Below are positions 43,777 to 51,243 of a DNA stretch of 64,000 nt, piece by piece. The translations under genes were made by a program, and so were the position numbers. The notes under the pieces were generated by a model. That model saw only the letters and a program-made list of their open reading frames with translations, was not told the DNA's origin and ran no database searches. The stretch comes from Brevibacterium ihuae (GTDB lineage Bacteria; Actinomycetota; Actinomycetes; Actinomycetales; Brevibacteriaceae), in the NCBI RefSeq assembly GCF_900184225.1, contig NZ_FXWZ01000002.1, forward strand, positions 519,759 through 583,758. Reading direction: 5' to 3'. Position 1 is the stretch's first letter; each line of letters starts with the position of its first letter.

Positions 43777-44574
43777 CTGCGACTGTGCCTTGCTGGCCAG
43801 AACCGACCCCAGTCTGCGCGCTTGGGGCGGGTGCAGAAAGGCCTCTGGCTCGTCAATCAGAAGAACTTGATGACGGCCAGCAGCGAGATGCAGGACCAGA
43901 CCCAGATAACTACGAACGCCATCTCCCTGTTCTTCCAGCCGCGGGAGCGCCTTGAGCGCAGAAATATACCCGTCCGTTGGACGGCCGTCGTCGTGCTCAA
44001 AGAGCGGACGGTCACCAAGTCTCAGGCTGATCACTGAGCCGCCATAGCGGTCGACCGTGACACCGAGCCCGAACGCCGCTCTGCTCTCCCGATCAATCTC
44101 ACCCTCAATATCAGAATCTAAGTATGCGCGCTGGACCGGATGCGTAGGAATCTGCGTAGAAAAGTCCAAGCTCTGTTGTGAGTCACCAGCTGAGAGGCGC
44201 GAGGTGCCATCCGCATGGAAGATAAACAGTGAAGTTAAATGGTTTAGGTTCTGCTGGTCCCACTGGTTCGCGATGTCCTGACTGGTAACTTCACCCCAGT
44301 TCTCGATCTGAAAGCGATTCACACCTTCGCGGTTGATCTGTGGAACATTGCGGGATGCCCACTCTCTTATGTCGCCATCGACACTCTTCTCGTAGTCGAC
44401 GGACAGGATCGCGCGGCCAACATACTGGGCCTCTCGCGCCAACCCTGCGAGGTCCTTGAGGACCTGGCTTTTCCCGGCATTATTTGGCCCCACAAGCAGC
44501 ACCATGCCCTCGGCAGGAATGCTAACGTCGCTGTCATCGCTAAATTGGGCCTTCGTGGCTCGTACTCGCACCAT
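43777..44574 (-). pseudogene. AAA-family ATPase, 3' end removed
   Basis: The N-terminal 265 residues of an SMC-like AAA ATPase of the AAA_15/AAA_21 kind: Walker A LVGPNNAGKSQVL near 25 and Walker B VLLIDEPEAFLHPPQ near 245. The distal histidine switch and C-terminus are lost at the IS3-b right end. The start is the ATG 6 nt after GGAG. Base composition is clearly lower in GC than in the backbone. ATPases of this type often belong to phage-defence or restriction pairs, but no partner survives here, so no role is claimed. Confidence 0.75.
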
Positions 44575-44899
44575 TTGCATCTCCTTTGCCGTGCCGCTTC
44601 TACTCCCAGATACTCGCGGCGCATGGACCGACAAGCCGTTTACTCATGCTTGCGCGGCGTTCGTCGCTGCCGACGGCCCCCCAGTCCACAGTTCGAGGAG
44701 AGTGCGCGATGGCCAACATGCTCTAACGATAGCTAGAGCCCGTCGCGACGGTGTTTGTTTCCTCGGCTGCAGGCGGCTCGCCGGGCCACGCACTCCCGCG
44801 ATGCGCGCCGAGGTGGCGGTCGCGCGCCTCTCCGCAGGTGCCCAGCCCTGTGAGTGCGTCTCTGTACGTGCTCGGCCGCGAGACCGTGAGCAACCTACA
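44575..44899. other. non-coding or decayed stretch
   Basis: No convincing gene. An open minus-strand frame continues from the HTH pseudogene to 44723 but has no recognisable features. It probably holds the promoter of the AAA gene near its right side. Confidence 0.4.
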
Positions 44900-45372
44900 T
44901 CCTGAGGTGTCGACACTACGGCGACCGCCAGGACGGACCGTGCCACCGCACGCCACCACCGCCGACCGAACAGCCTCGATGCTAATTCCGAGCTGCGTCG
45001 CGACGTGAGCGAGAGTCAGGCCGTCGGCGTAGAGCCGGGCGCGTCCTGGCGGATCGTGTCCGGCAGTTCCGGCTGGCGTGCGGCCAGTCCCGCCTGCCGG
45101 GCTATCTCCCGCACCGTGCCGCGGTGCACCTTGAACTGTGCTGCCAGCTCCCGTACCGGCACACCCGACGCATACCCGGCGAGCAGTTCCGCCCGACTGG
45201 AGACGCTCAAACGGGTTTGAGACTGACGCGAACTCTCGCGCACCGGCCCCCGCTGATCGGTGATCCGACCATCCCGCGTGCGCGGATCGTGAGCACGCGA
45301 TCCCCGTAGAACGCGGGAAATCAACGATCCGAGCGACTTACGGGGGTTTGAGAAGCTGCTACGGAGGTCCAC
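44900..45372 (-). pseudogene. HTH protein of a serine-recombinase element, frameshifted
   Basis: Two Hin-like helix-turn-helix repeats occur in different frames: SSRAELLAGYASGVPVRELA with HRGTVREIARQAGL, then RARLYADGLTLAHVATQLG with EAVRSAVVACGGTVR. The frame breaks near 45040 (a two-base shift would join them). Small double-HTH genes of this kind are frequent beside large serine recombinases in actinobacteria. It marks the right end of the former element. The 5' limit is uncertain, because residues before RLSVSSRAEL look unrelated. Confidence 0.55.
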
Positions 45373-45439
45373 CGGATCAGACGCCGTCGGCAGTTCCGCG
45401 CCGACCCGATCGCCGTCGGCAGGAGGAGGGCACCCGCCG

Positions 45440-46117
45440 TTGGAAGGCTACCGGCCCGGTGAGCGGATGCTCGCCTGGTACCTGTCGTCGATCACCGGCT
45501 TCATCGACGCCCTCGGGTTCCTCTACCTCGGCGGGTTCTTCCTCTCCTTCATGTCCGGCAACACCACCCGGATGACCGCCGCGGCGGTCGAGGGCGGATG
45601 GGACGTCGTCGCACGCGCCGCCGGGGTCATGGCGCTGTTCCTCCTCGGGGTGATGATCGGCTCACTCATCAGCCGCCTCGCGCACCGCCGCCTCCCGCCC
45701 ACGCGCCCGCGCGAGGTGGTGCTGCTCTTCGTCTGCCTCACCGTGACGATCGCCTCGGCCCTCGTCCTCGCCGGCCACGAGCTCGCGGCCGTCCTCAGCC
45801 TGTCCTTCACCGTCGGCGCGATGAACAGCATCTTCGAGCGCGACGGCGAGGTCGCGATCTCCCTGACCTACATGACCGGAACGCTCGTGAAGATGTCCCA
45901 GCGCTTCGTGGGCGCCTTCTTCGACGGGACGCACGCGGCGTGGTTCGGGTACTTCCTCCTCTGGCTGTCGCTGGCGGTGGGCGCCGTCCTCGGCGGCCTG
46001 TCCTACCTCGCGCTCGGCATCCGCGCCGTCTGGGTCGTCGCGGCCCTCGTCCTGCTCGGCACCGCCGCCGCGCTCGTCAACCGCAGCCGCCGACGCCGAC
46101 GGGGCCTCCCGGTCTGA
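45440..46117 (+). CDS. YoaK/DUF1275 family membrane protein
   Basis: A 225-residue protein with six hydrophobic segments and the family signatures TGFIDALGFLYLGGFFLSFMSGN and SFTVGAMNSIF. The TTG start follows AGGAGGAGGG at 45421-45430; an ATG nine codons later is an alternative. The function of the family is unknown, possibly a transporter. It is the first backbone gene right of the island. Confidence 0.85.
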   Translation: MEGYRPGERMLAWYLSSITGFIDALGFLYLGGFFLSFMSGNTTRMTAAAVEGGWDVVARAAGVMALFLLGVMIGSLISRLAHRRLPPTRPREVVLLFVCLTVTIASALVLAGHELAAVLSLSFTVGAMNSIFERDGEVAISLTYMTGTLVKMSQRFVGAFFDGTHAAWFGYFLLWLSLAVGAVLGGLSYLALGIRAVWVVAALVLLGTAAALVNRSRRRRRGLPV

Positions 46118-46221
46118 GCACCGCCGTCGCCTCCTCGGCGGCAGTTCCCCGGCGGACACAAAGCGGGTACCGTCGAGCACAGCACGCACCCGCAGCCCGC
46201 ACCTGGCGAGAAGGAGCCACC

Positions 46222-47337
46222 ATGAAGATCACCGGAGCCGTCCTCGAGGAGATCGGCGCCCCGCGTCCCTATGCGGACTCGCAGCCGCTGCGGACCCAGG
46301 AGCTCGAGCTCGATCCGCCGGGGCCCGACGAGGTCCTCGTGCGGATCCGCGCGGCCGGACTGTGCCACTCGGACCTGTCCGTCGTCGACGGGAACCGCGT
46401 CCGGCCGGTGCCCATGCTCCTCGGCCACGAGGCCTCCGGCATCGTCGAGGAGGTCGGGGCGGACGTCACCGACCTCTCCCCCGGCCAGCAGGTGAGCACG
46501 GTCTTCCTCCCCCGCTGCGGGGAGTGCGCGAACTGCCGCACCGACGGCAAGCTCCCCTGCACCCCCGGCACCGAGGCGAACAACGCCGGCCACCTCGTGG
46601 GCGGCCGCATCCGCCTCCACCGGGGGGACGAGGACGTCCTCCACCACCTCGGCGTCTCCGGGTTCGCCACCCATGCGGTCCTCCACCGCACCTCGGTCGT
46701 CCCGGTCGGGGACGACGTGCCGGCCGACATCGCCGCGGTCCTCGGCTGCGCGGTGCTCACCGGCGGCGGGGCGGTGATCAACGCCGGCGACCCGGGCGAG
46801 GGCGAGGACGTCATCGTCGTCGGGCTCGGCGGGGTCGGGATGGCCGCCCTCATCACCGCGGTCTCGCTCGGGAAGGGACGGGTCATCGGCGTCGATGCCA
46901 ACCGGGACAAGCTCGACCGTGCGACCGAGCTCGGGGCCGATGCCGTGTACACCCCGGACGAGGCCGAGGACGCCGAGGTGCGCGCACCGGTCGTCATCGA
47001 GTCGGCCGGGCACCCGCGGGCCTTCGAGACCGCCGTGCGGCTCACCGGGGTCGGCGGTACGACGGTGGCGGTCGGACTCCCCGCGCCCGATGCCCGCTCG
47101 TCGATCTCGCCGCTCACCCTCACCGCTGAGGCGCGCACGATCATCGGCTCCTACCTCGGCTCCGCTGTGCCCGCCCGGGACATCCCCGTCTACGAGAAGC
47201 TCTGGCGGGAGGGTCGCCTCCCGGTGGGCGAGCTGATCTCCGGTCACATCGCACTCGCGGACATCAACGCCGCCCTCGACACCCTCGCCGACGGCCGCGC
47301 GGTCCGGCAGGTCATCCTGTTCGACGACGCGGACTGA
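46222..47337 (+). CDS. zinc-dependent alcohol dehydrogenase
   Basis: A 371-residue medium-chain dehydrogenase. Catalytic zinc ligands are Cys48, His69/Glu70 and Cys176. Structural zinc is Cys99, Cys102, Cys105 and Cys113. The NAD loop GLGGVG is at 201-206, followed by Asp (GVDAN), so NAD rather than NADP is likely. The wording (AGLCHSDLSVVDGNR) is that of the class III-like group acting on alcohols or aldehyde adducts. AAGGAG precedes the ATG; the long open frame upstream is a shadow of the DUF1275 gene. Confidence 0.92.
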   Translation: MKITGAVLEEIGAPRPYADSQPLRTQELELDPPGPDEVLVRIRAAGLCHSDLSVVDGNRVRPVPMLLGHEASGIVEEVGADVTDLSPGQQVSTVFLPRCGECANCRTDGKLPCTPGTEANNAGHLVGGRIRLHRGDEDVLHHLGVSGFATHAVLHRTSVVPVGDDVPADIAAVLGCAVLTGGGAVINAGDPGEGEDVIVVGLGGVGMAALITAVSLGKGRVIGVDANRDKLDRATELGADAVYTPDEAEDAEVRAPVVIESAGHPRAFETAVRLTGVGGTTVAVGLPAPDARSSISPLTLTAEARTIIGSYLGSAVPARDIPVYEKLWREGRLPVGELISGHIALADINAALDTLADGRAVRQVILFDDAD

Positions 47338-47348
47338 GCACGGACTCC

Positions 47349-47789
47349 GTGCGCATCTGGTCGCTCCATCCCGCCTCTCTCGACCGGCAGGGCCTCATCG
47401 CCTGCTGGCGCGAGACCCTGCTCGCGCAGAAGGTGCTGCGCGGTGGGACGCGCGGCTATCGATCCCATCCCCAGCTCCTCCGATTCCGGGAGCAGGCGGA
47501 CCCCGTGGCCGCGATCGGAGCGTACCTGACGGGACTCGCCGACGAGGCCGATGTGCGGGGATACCGGTTCGACCGCGGCCGCATCATCAGTCCGGGCGAC
47601 CATGATCCGCTGCCGGTGACCGCCGGGCAGGTCGACGTCGAATGGTCGCACCTCCTGCGCAAGCTCGATGCGCGCACCCCTGAGCAGGCGGAGGTCTGCC
47701 GACGCGCGCTGGGGAGCACGGGGCGACCGCGGCTCCATGGACTGTTCCACGAGGTTTCCGGCCCGCGGGAGTCGTGGGAGCGCGCTTGA
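47349..47789 (+). CDS. pyrimidine-dimer DNA glycosylase / endonuclease V family
   Basis: A 146-residue protein starting (GTG) MRIWSLHPASLDRQGLIACWRE, followed by LAQKVLRGGTRGYRSHPQLLRF and the ADEADVRGYRFDR block. This is the T4 endonuclease V-like family that cuts UV-induced pyrimidine dimers. The N-terminal residue acts as the nucleophile in phage T4 (Thr2); here residue 2 is Arg, so a plain endonuclease V mechanism is uncertain. It starts 11 bp after the alcohol dehydrogenase stop. Confidence 0.75.
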   Translation: MRIWSLHPASLDRQGLIACWRETLLAQKVLRGGTRGYRSHPQLLRFREQADPVAAIGAYLTGLADEADVRGYRFDRGRIISPGDHDPLPVTAGQVDVEWSHLLRKLDARTPEQAEVCRRALGSTGRPRLHGLFHEVSGPRESWERA

Positions 47790-47806
47790 ATGGAAGATTC
47801 TTCGGA

Positions 47807-47833
47807 AACTACTTTCCATTATAGAAAGTAGTT
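47807..47833. promoter_or_regulatory. palindromic operator upstream of the membrane protein/regulator pair
   Basis: AACTACTTTC and GAAAGTAGTT form a perfect 10-bp inverted repeat around the 7-bp spacer CATTATA. It is an AT-rich island in a GC-rich context, immediately ahead of a TAGTGT -10-like hexamer and 45 bp before the ATG. It is the likely binding site of the winged-helix regulator encoded second in this unit. Confidence 0.6.
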
Positions 47834-47877
47834 GCTAGTGTGGTGATCACAGCACACCCCGATCAGGAGGAATCCCC

Positions 47878-48318
47878 ATGAACACCCGGAACCAGAACCT
47901 CACCGCCGCCGAGGCCGAGGCCCTCCTCGCCCAGGCCGATGCTTCGACGCGCAGCGCCCAGCAGTCCGACGCCTGGCCGATCGTCGTCCTCGAGATGGCG
48001 CTCGGCGCCGGTCTCTCGCTCGGACTCCTCGCCCAGGCGTTCCTCGGCGGCACTCCCGCCGGAGTCGTCATGATCCTCGCCGGCCTCGCGTGGATGGTGC
48101 CCGGGTTCGCGATCTACGGGCCTCACGCACGGGGCTGGCAGCGCGGCTCGACGGGACGCTTCGCCACGTTCCTCGCCGTCGTGATCGTGTGCCTCGTCCT
48201 CGGCACCCTGCTGTTCGATCGCCTCGCCCTCGCCTGGATCCCGATCCTCGGTGCCGCGGTGATCTGGATCGTCACCCCGATCGCCGCGCTCCTCGAGCTG
48301 CGCGGTTCGAGCCGGTGA
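47878..48318 (+). CDS. small membrane protein of a regulator-linked pair
   Basis: A 146-residue protein. A polar N-terminus with TAAEAEALLAQADASTRS is followed by four hydrophobic segments (about 34-58, 62-80, 97-115 and 119-138). It is of the type commonly encoded beside small winged-helix regulators in actinobacteria. AGGAGG lies 10 bp before the ATG. The function is unknown; a role in transport or envelope stress is only a guess. Confidence 0.75.
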   Translation: MNTRNQNLTAAEAEALLAQADASTRSAQQSDAWPIVVLEMALGAGLSLGLLAQAFLGGTPAGVVMILAGLAWMVPGFAIYGPHARGWQRGSTGRFATFLAVVIVCLVLGTLLFDRLALAWIPILGAAVIWIVTPIAALLELRGSSR

Positions 48319-48332
48319 AGGGGGCGGACGCG

Positions 48333-48683
48333 ATGAGCACGACACGAGACGACGCTCCGAGCCAGGACTTCGCGGAATCCCTCGACGCCCTCCATCCGGA
48401 CCTCAACCACCCCACCCGACTGGCGATCCTCGCCGGCCTGCAGAACCGGGACCGGGCAGAGTTCCGACTGGTCCGTGATTCGCTGGGGATCTCCGATTCG
48501 GTGCTCTCCCGACAGATGTCCGGGCTCGAGAAATCCGGTCTCCTCACCGTCGCGAAGGGGTTCGTCGGCAAGCGTCCGCGCACGTGGCTGTCCATCACCG
48601 AGGCCGGCCGGACCGCGCTGCGATCCCACCTCGCCGCACTGAGGACCATCGCGGAGTCCCGGTTCGACGCTCCGGACGAGTGA
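48333..48683 (+). CDS. winged-helix transcriptional regulator (MarR/ArsR-like)
   Basis: A 116-residue single-domain regulator: LNHPTRLAILAGLQNRDRAEF, the recognition helix ISDSVLSRQMSGLEKSG, and the wing KGFVGKRPRTWLSITEAG. It matches the small dimeric family that controls an adjacent membrane protein. It follows that gene after 14 bp and probably binds the palindrome upstream of it. Confidence 0.85.
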   Translation: MSTTRDDAPSQDFAESLDALHPDLNHPTRLAILAGLQNRDRAEFRLVRDSLGISDSVLSRQMSGLEKSGLLTVAKGFVGKRPRTWLSITEAGRTALRSHLAALRTIAESRFDAPDE

Positions 48684-48712
48684 GCACTCCCCCGACCCCC
48701 GGATGATCCCCT

Positions 48713-48747
48713 GAGGACAGGCCGCCCGCACCGGGCGGCCTGTCCTC
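48713..48747. terminator. bidirectional terminator between regulator and TetR genes
   Basis: A perfect 16-bp stem (GAGGACAGGCCGCCCG and complement) around a three-base loop, between converging genes. Confidence 0.85.
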
Positions 48748-48768
48748 GTCACGGGGCGACGAGCGCGG

Positions 48769-49254
48769 TCACGGGGCGAGGAGCGCCCGCAGACCGTGGG
48801 CGAACGCCTCGTCCGCTCCGGGGTCGGGGACGCCGAGCAGCGCACGGTTCTGCTCGACGGCGACCTGCCCGAGGACGAAGCCCATGACCGCCGCGAGGTG
48901 CGGGCCGTCGAGGTCCGCGGCCAGCGCCTCGGGAACGACGGTCTCCGGTTCGAGCGCGTAGGCGAGCAGATGGATCTCCGCCCCGTCGCGGTAGTCGAGG
49001 AGAACTGCCCGGAGGGTGAGAGCGACCGTCGCGGGCGCGGGGTGGGCGGACCGCGGACACCGAGCGTCCACCTGTGCGGTGAACCTGCGGGCGATGAGGA
49101 CGAAGAGCTCCTGCTTGTTCCTCACGTGCCAGTAGAGCGCCGACGGCTGCACCTCGAGCTCACGGGCGAGGCGACGCATCGAGAGGTCGCCCATCCCGAA
49201 CTGCGAGAGCACCGTGAGCGCGGTGTCGGTGATCGACTCCGGGGTCAGCGCCAT
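48769..49254 (-). CDS. TetR-family transcriptional regulator
   Basis: A 161-residue regulator, short for the family. The HTH is DLSMRRLARELEVQPSALYWHVRNKQEL (residues about 22-48) with a reduced C-terminal ligand domain resembling TetR_C of the tetracycline or TcmR type. The start is MALTPESITDTALTVLS. No divergent target gene is adjacent, since tRNA-Pro lies upstream; its target is not evident. Confidence 0.85.
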   Translation of the reverse strand: MALTPESITDTALTVLSQFGMGDLSMRRLARELEVQPSALYWHVRNKQELFVLIARRFTAQVDARCPRSAHPAPATVALTLRAVLLDYRDGAEIHLLAYALEPETVVPEALAADLDGPHLAAVMGFVLGQVAVEQNRALLGVPDPGADEAFAHGLRALLAP

Positions 49255-49343
49255 GGTCGCCCTCTCTTCGGCTCGGTTCCCGGTCCGCGACCGAATTGGT
49301 CGAATCCCCCGGGTGTGGTTATAGTTGTTCTTGCTTCGCGCAT

Positions 49344-49420
49344 CGGGATATAGCGCAGCTTGGTAGCGCGCCTCGTTCGGGACGAGGAGGTCGTGGGTTC
49401 GAATCCCGCTATCCCGACCA
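49344..49420 (+). tRNA. tRNA-Pro (CGG)
   Basis: Cloverleaf with acceptor CGGGATA/TATCCCG, the first-base C typical of tRNA-Pro, anticodon loop TTCGGGA (CGG), T arm GTGGGTTCGAATCCCGC and an encoded CCA. Confidence 0.97.
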
Positions 49421-49424
49421 CCGG

Positions 49425-49466
49425 AAACCGGCTCTGATCAGCACTGACACTGATCGGGGCCGGTTT
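49425..49466 (+). terminator. terminator after tRNA-Pro
   Basis: AAACCGGC pairs with GCCGGTTT and inner TGATCAG with CTGATC, followed by TTTCTC, right after the tRNA. Confidence 0.7.
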
Positions 49467-49483
49467 TCTCATCCCCCGGACTG

Positions 49484-49610
49484 CAATTTCCGAAGGTTCC
49501 TGGGAGCCGATCCGCCGGAAATTGCGATCTCAGGTCCGGGTCGAGACCTCACCCGCCGTGGTGAGATTGCGAAAAGGTGCGGAATCGCTCTCAGGAACCT
49601 TCGGAAATTG
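49484..49610. repeat. 127-bp element bounded by a perfect 19-bp inverted repeat
   Basis: CAATTTCCGAAGGTTCCTG at the left is exactly inverted at the right; the next bases also partly match (GACTG...GGGAG against CTCTC...GAGGTC). The core contains a third partial copy (CGGAAATTGCGATCTC). There is no coding potential. It fits a REP/MITE-like element or a large hairpin between tRNA-Pro and the HIT gene. Confidence 0.7.
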
Positions 49611-49619
49611 AGGTCTGGG

Positions 49620-50012
49620 TCAGAGGGCGGCGATGATCTTCTCGGCGTTGGCCTTGAGCGACTCGGGCTCGGCCATGGGGCCCTTGTTCGCCGGATCGAA
49701 GTCCTTGATCGCGTTCGTCGGCCACACGTGGATGTGGACGTGGGGCACCTCGTAGCCCTGGATCATCACCCCGATCCGCTCGCAGCCGTACGCCGCCTTC
49801 TGCGCCGCGCCGATCCTCTGCGCCACGGACATGAGATGGGCCGTGAGGTCCTCGGGCATGTCGATCCAGTGATCGATCTCCTCGCGCGGGACGACGAGCA
49901 CGTGCCCGTCGGTCATCGGCGCGACGTCGAGGAACGCCGCGCAGCGCTCGTCCTGGTGGACGAAGGCACCGGGGATCTCCCCGTCCATGATCTTCGTGAA
50001 GATGGTGGCCAC
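49620..50012 (-). CDS. HIT-family hydrolase
   Basis: A 130-residue nucleotide hydrolase or transferase of the histidine-triad family with the triad His91, His93 and His95 in PHVHIHV, preceded by the nucleotide-binding FLDVAPMTDGHVLVVP. Substrates are likely AMP-lysine/AMP-NH2 or dinucleoside polyphosphates. AGGACAG precedes the ATG. It is followed upstream by the AhpE and DUF3052 genes on the same strand. Confidence 0.93.
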   Translation of the reverse strand: MATIFTKIMDGEIPGAFVHQDERCAAFLDVAPMTDGHVLVVPREEIDHWIDMPEDLTAHLMSVAQRIGAAQKAAYGCERIGVMIQGYEVPHVHIHVWPTNAIKDFDPANKGPMAEPESLKANAEKIIAAL

Positions 50013-50051
50013 GTGCTGTCCTTCCGTCGGGTGCGGGTCGGTGCGAATGGG

Positions 50052-50534
50052 TCAGTGGGATGCGCTCTCCGGCGCCGCAGGGGCTCCGGCGGGCAGGAAC
50101 ACCGTGAAGTCGCGGGCGTCGGCCGGTCCGTGGACGAGCACCTGCTCGACCATGCCCGAGGCGCCGATGAGGAAAGTGCCGCGCGTCGCCATGCCGCGGT
50201 CCTCGTCGAACACCCCGTAGGCGCGGGCGACCGCGCCGTGCGGCCAGAAGTCGGCGGCGAGGGAGAACGGGATGCCCATCTCCATCGACCAGGCCTGGAG
50301 CGCGTACTTCGAGTCGACGGACAAGCCGACGACGGTGATCCCGGCGGCGCGGAAGCGGTCGTGCAGCTCGATGAGCTGGTGCATCTCTCCCCCGCACACC
50401 GAGGAGAACGCGAACGGGTAGAACACGAGGAGGACGGGCCCGTCCTCGAGTAGCTCACCGAGGTCGAGGGGCTCGCCGTACTGCGAGCGCAGACGCATCT
50501 CCGGAGCGCTCGATCCGACGGCGGGCACGGTCAC
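50052..50534 (-). CDS. ahpE: one-Cys peroxiredoxin AhpE
   Basis: A 160-residue thiol peroxidase. The only cysteine is the peroxidatic Cys47 in YPFAFSSVCGGE, so a resolving thiol must come from elsewhere (mycothiol or mycoredoxin in relatives). Other AhpE blocks are VVGLSVDSKYALQAW and SLAADFWPHGAVARAYGV. It sits beside DUF3052 and aceE as in mycobacteria (Rv2238c-Rv2241). The start is a GTG. Confidence 0.9.
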   Translation of the reverse strand: MTVPAVGSSAPEMRLRSQYGEPLDLGELLEDGPVLLVFYPFAFSSVCGGEMHQLIELHDRFRAAGITVVGLSVDSKYALQAWSMEMGIPFSLAADFWPHGAVARAYGVFDEDRGMATRGTFLIGASGMVEQVLVHGPADARDFTVFLPAGAPAAPESASH

Positions 50535-50544
50535 GGGGTGCTCC

Positions 50545-50988
50545 TCAGCCGTAGTTCTTCTTGCCGACGAGCCGGAACCCGGACCAGTCGGGGCCGGCGC
50601 TGATCGTCTTCGTCACATGCATCCCCGCGGTCGGAGCGGCATGGGAGATGTCGGCGGGCGGGATGTGGCCGGAGCGGCCGGCCTTCGGGGTGAAGAGCCA
50701 GACGAATCCGCCCTCTCCCAGGGTGGTCTGGGCGTCGACGATCGCATCGGTGAGGTCCGGATCGTCCGATCGCCACCACATCACCGCGACGTCGAACACG
50801 TCGTCGACGTCATCGTCGGCCATCTCCTCCCCGGTGATCCCCTCGATGACCTCGCGCACGTCGAAGTCGACGTCGTCGTCGTATCCGAGCTCCTGGACGT
50901 ACTGTCCGGTCCGGAGGCCGAGGCTGTCCTTGAGTTCTCCGAGATCACCCTCGGAATGGCGTGTCCTTTCGGAAGGAGTAGTGCTCAT
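50545..50988 (-). CDS. DUF3052 family protein
   Basis: A 147-residue soluble acidic protein with the family blocks GLRTGQYVQELGYDDDVD, MWWRSDDPDLTDAIVDA and FRLVGKKNYG at the end. The ATG giving MSTTPSERTRHSEG has AAGGAG upstream; the longer frame is rejected. It is divergent from aceE and co-directional with ahpE. Function unknown; the fixed position next to aceE and ahpE across actinobacteria is its only clue. Confidence 0.88.
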   Translation of the reverse strand: MSTTPSERTRHSEGDLGELKDSLGLRTGQYVQELGYDDDVDFDVREVIEGITGEEMADDDVDDVFDVAVMWWRSDDPDLTDAIVDAQTTLGEGGFVWLFTPKAGRSGHIPPADISHAAPTAGMHVTKTISAGPDWSGFRLVGKKNYG

Positions 50989-51243
50989 GCGCTCATTGTC
51001 CACGGGGAGAGTCGCCCTGGGCAAATACCGCGTTGAGGGAACGGTCAGAATTCACACAATCGATACCCGCTCGGGTTCGAGAGCCTCACCACACGCCGTC
51101 CCTTACACAGGGAACCGGAACTGGCCTAGGCTGAGAGGAGCCCCTGCGGCGGAGACGGTCCGTGCGGCGCCCACCGGCCCCGCCCTGCGCTCGATCCGCC
51201 CGTCCGCCGACGGCACCCCGTCGAACCGAGAGGACTCACCGAA

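Noticed and set aside
45382..45422. 12-bp direct repeat CGCCGTCGGCAG (45382 and 45411) considered as an attachment site
   Set aside because: No copy found at tRNA-Val or elsewhere at the island's left end; more likely chance in GC-rich DNA before the DUF1275 gene.
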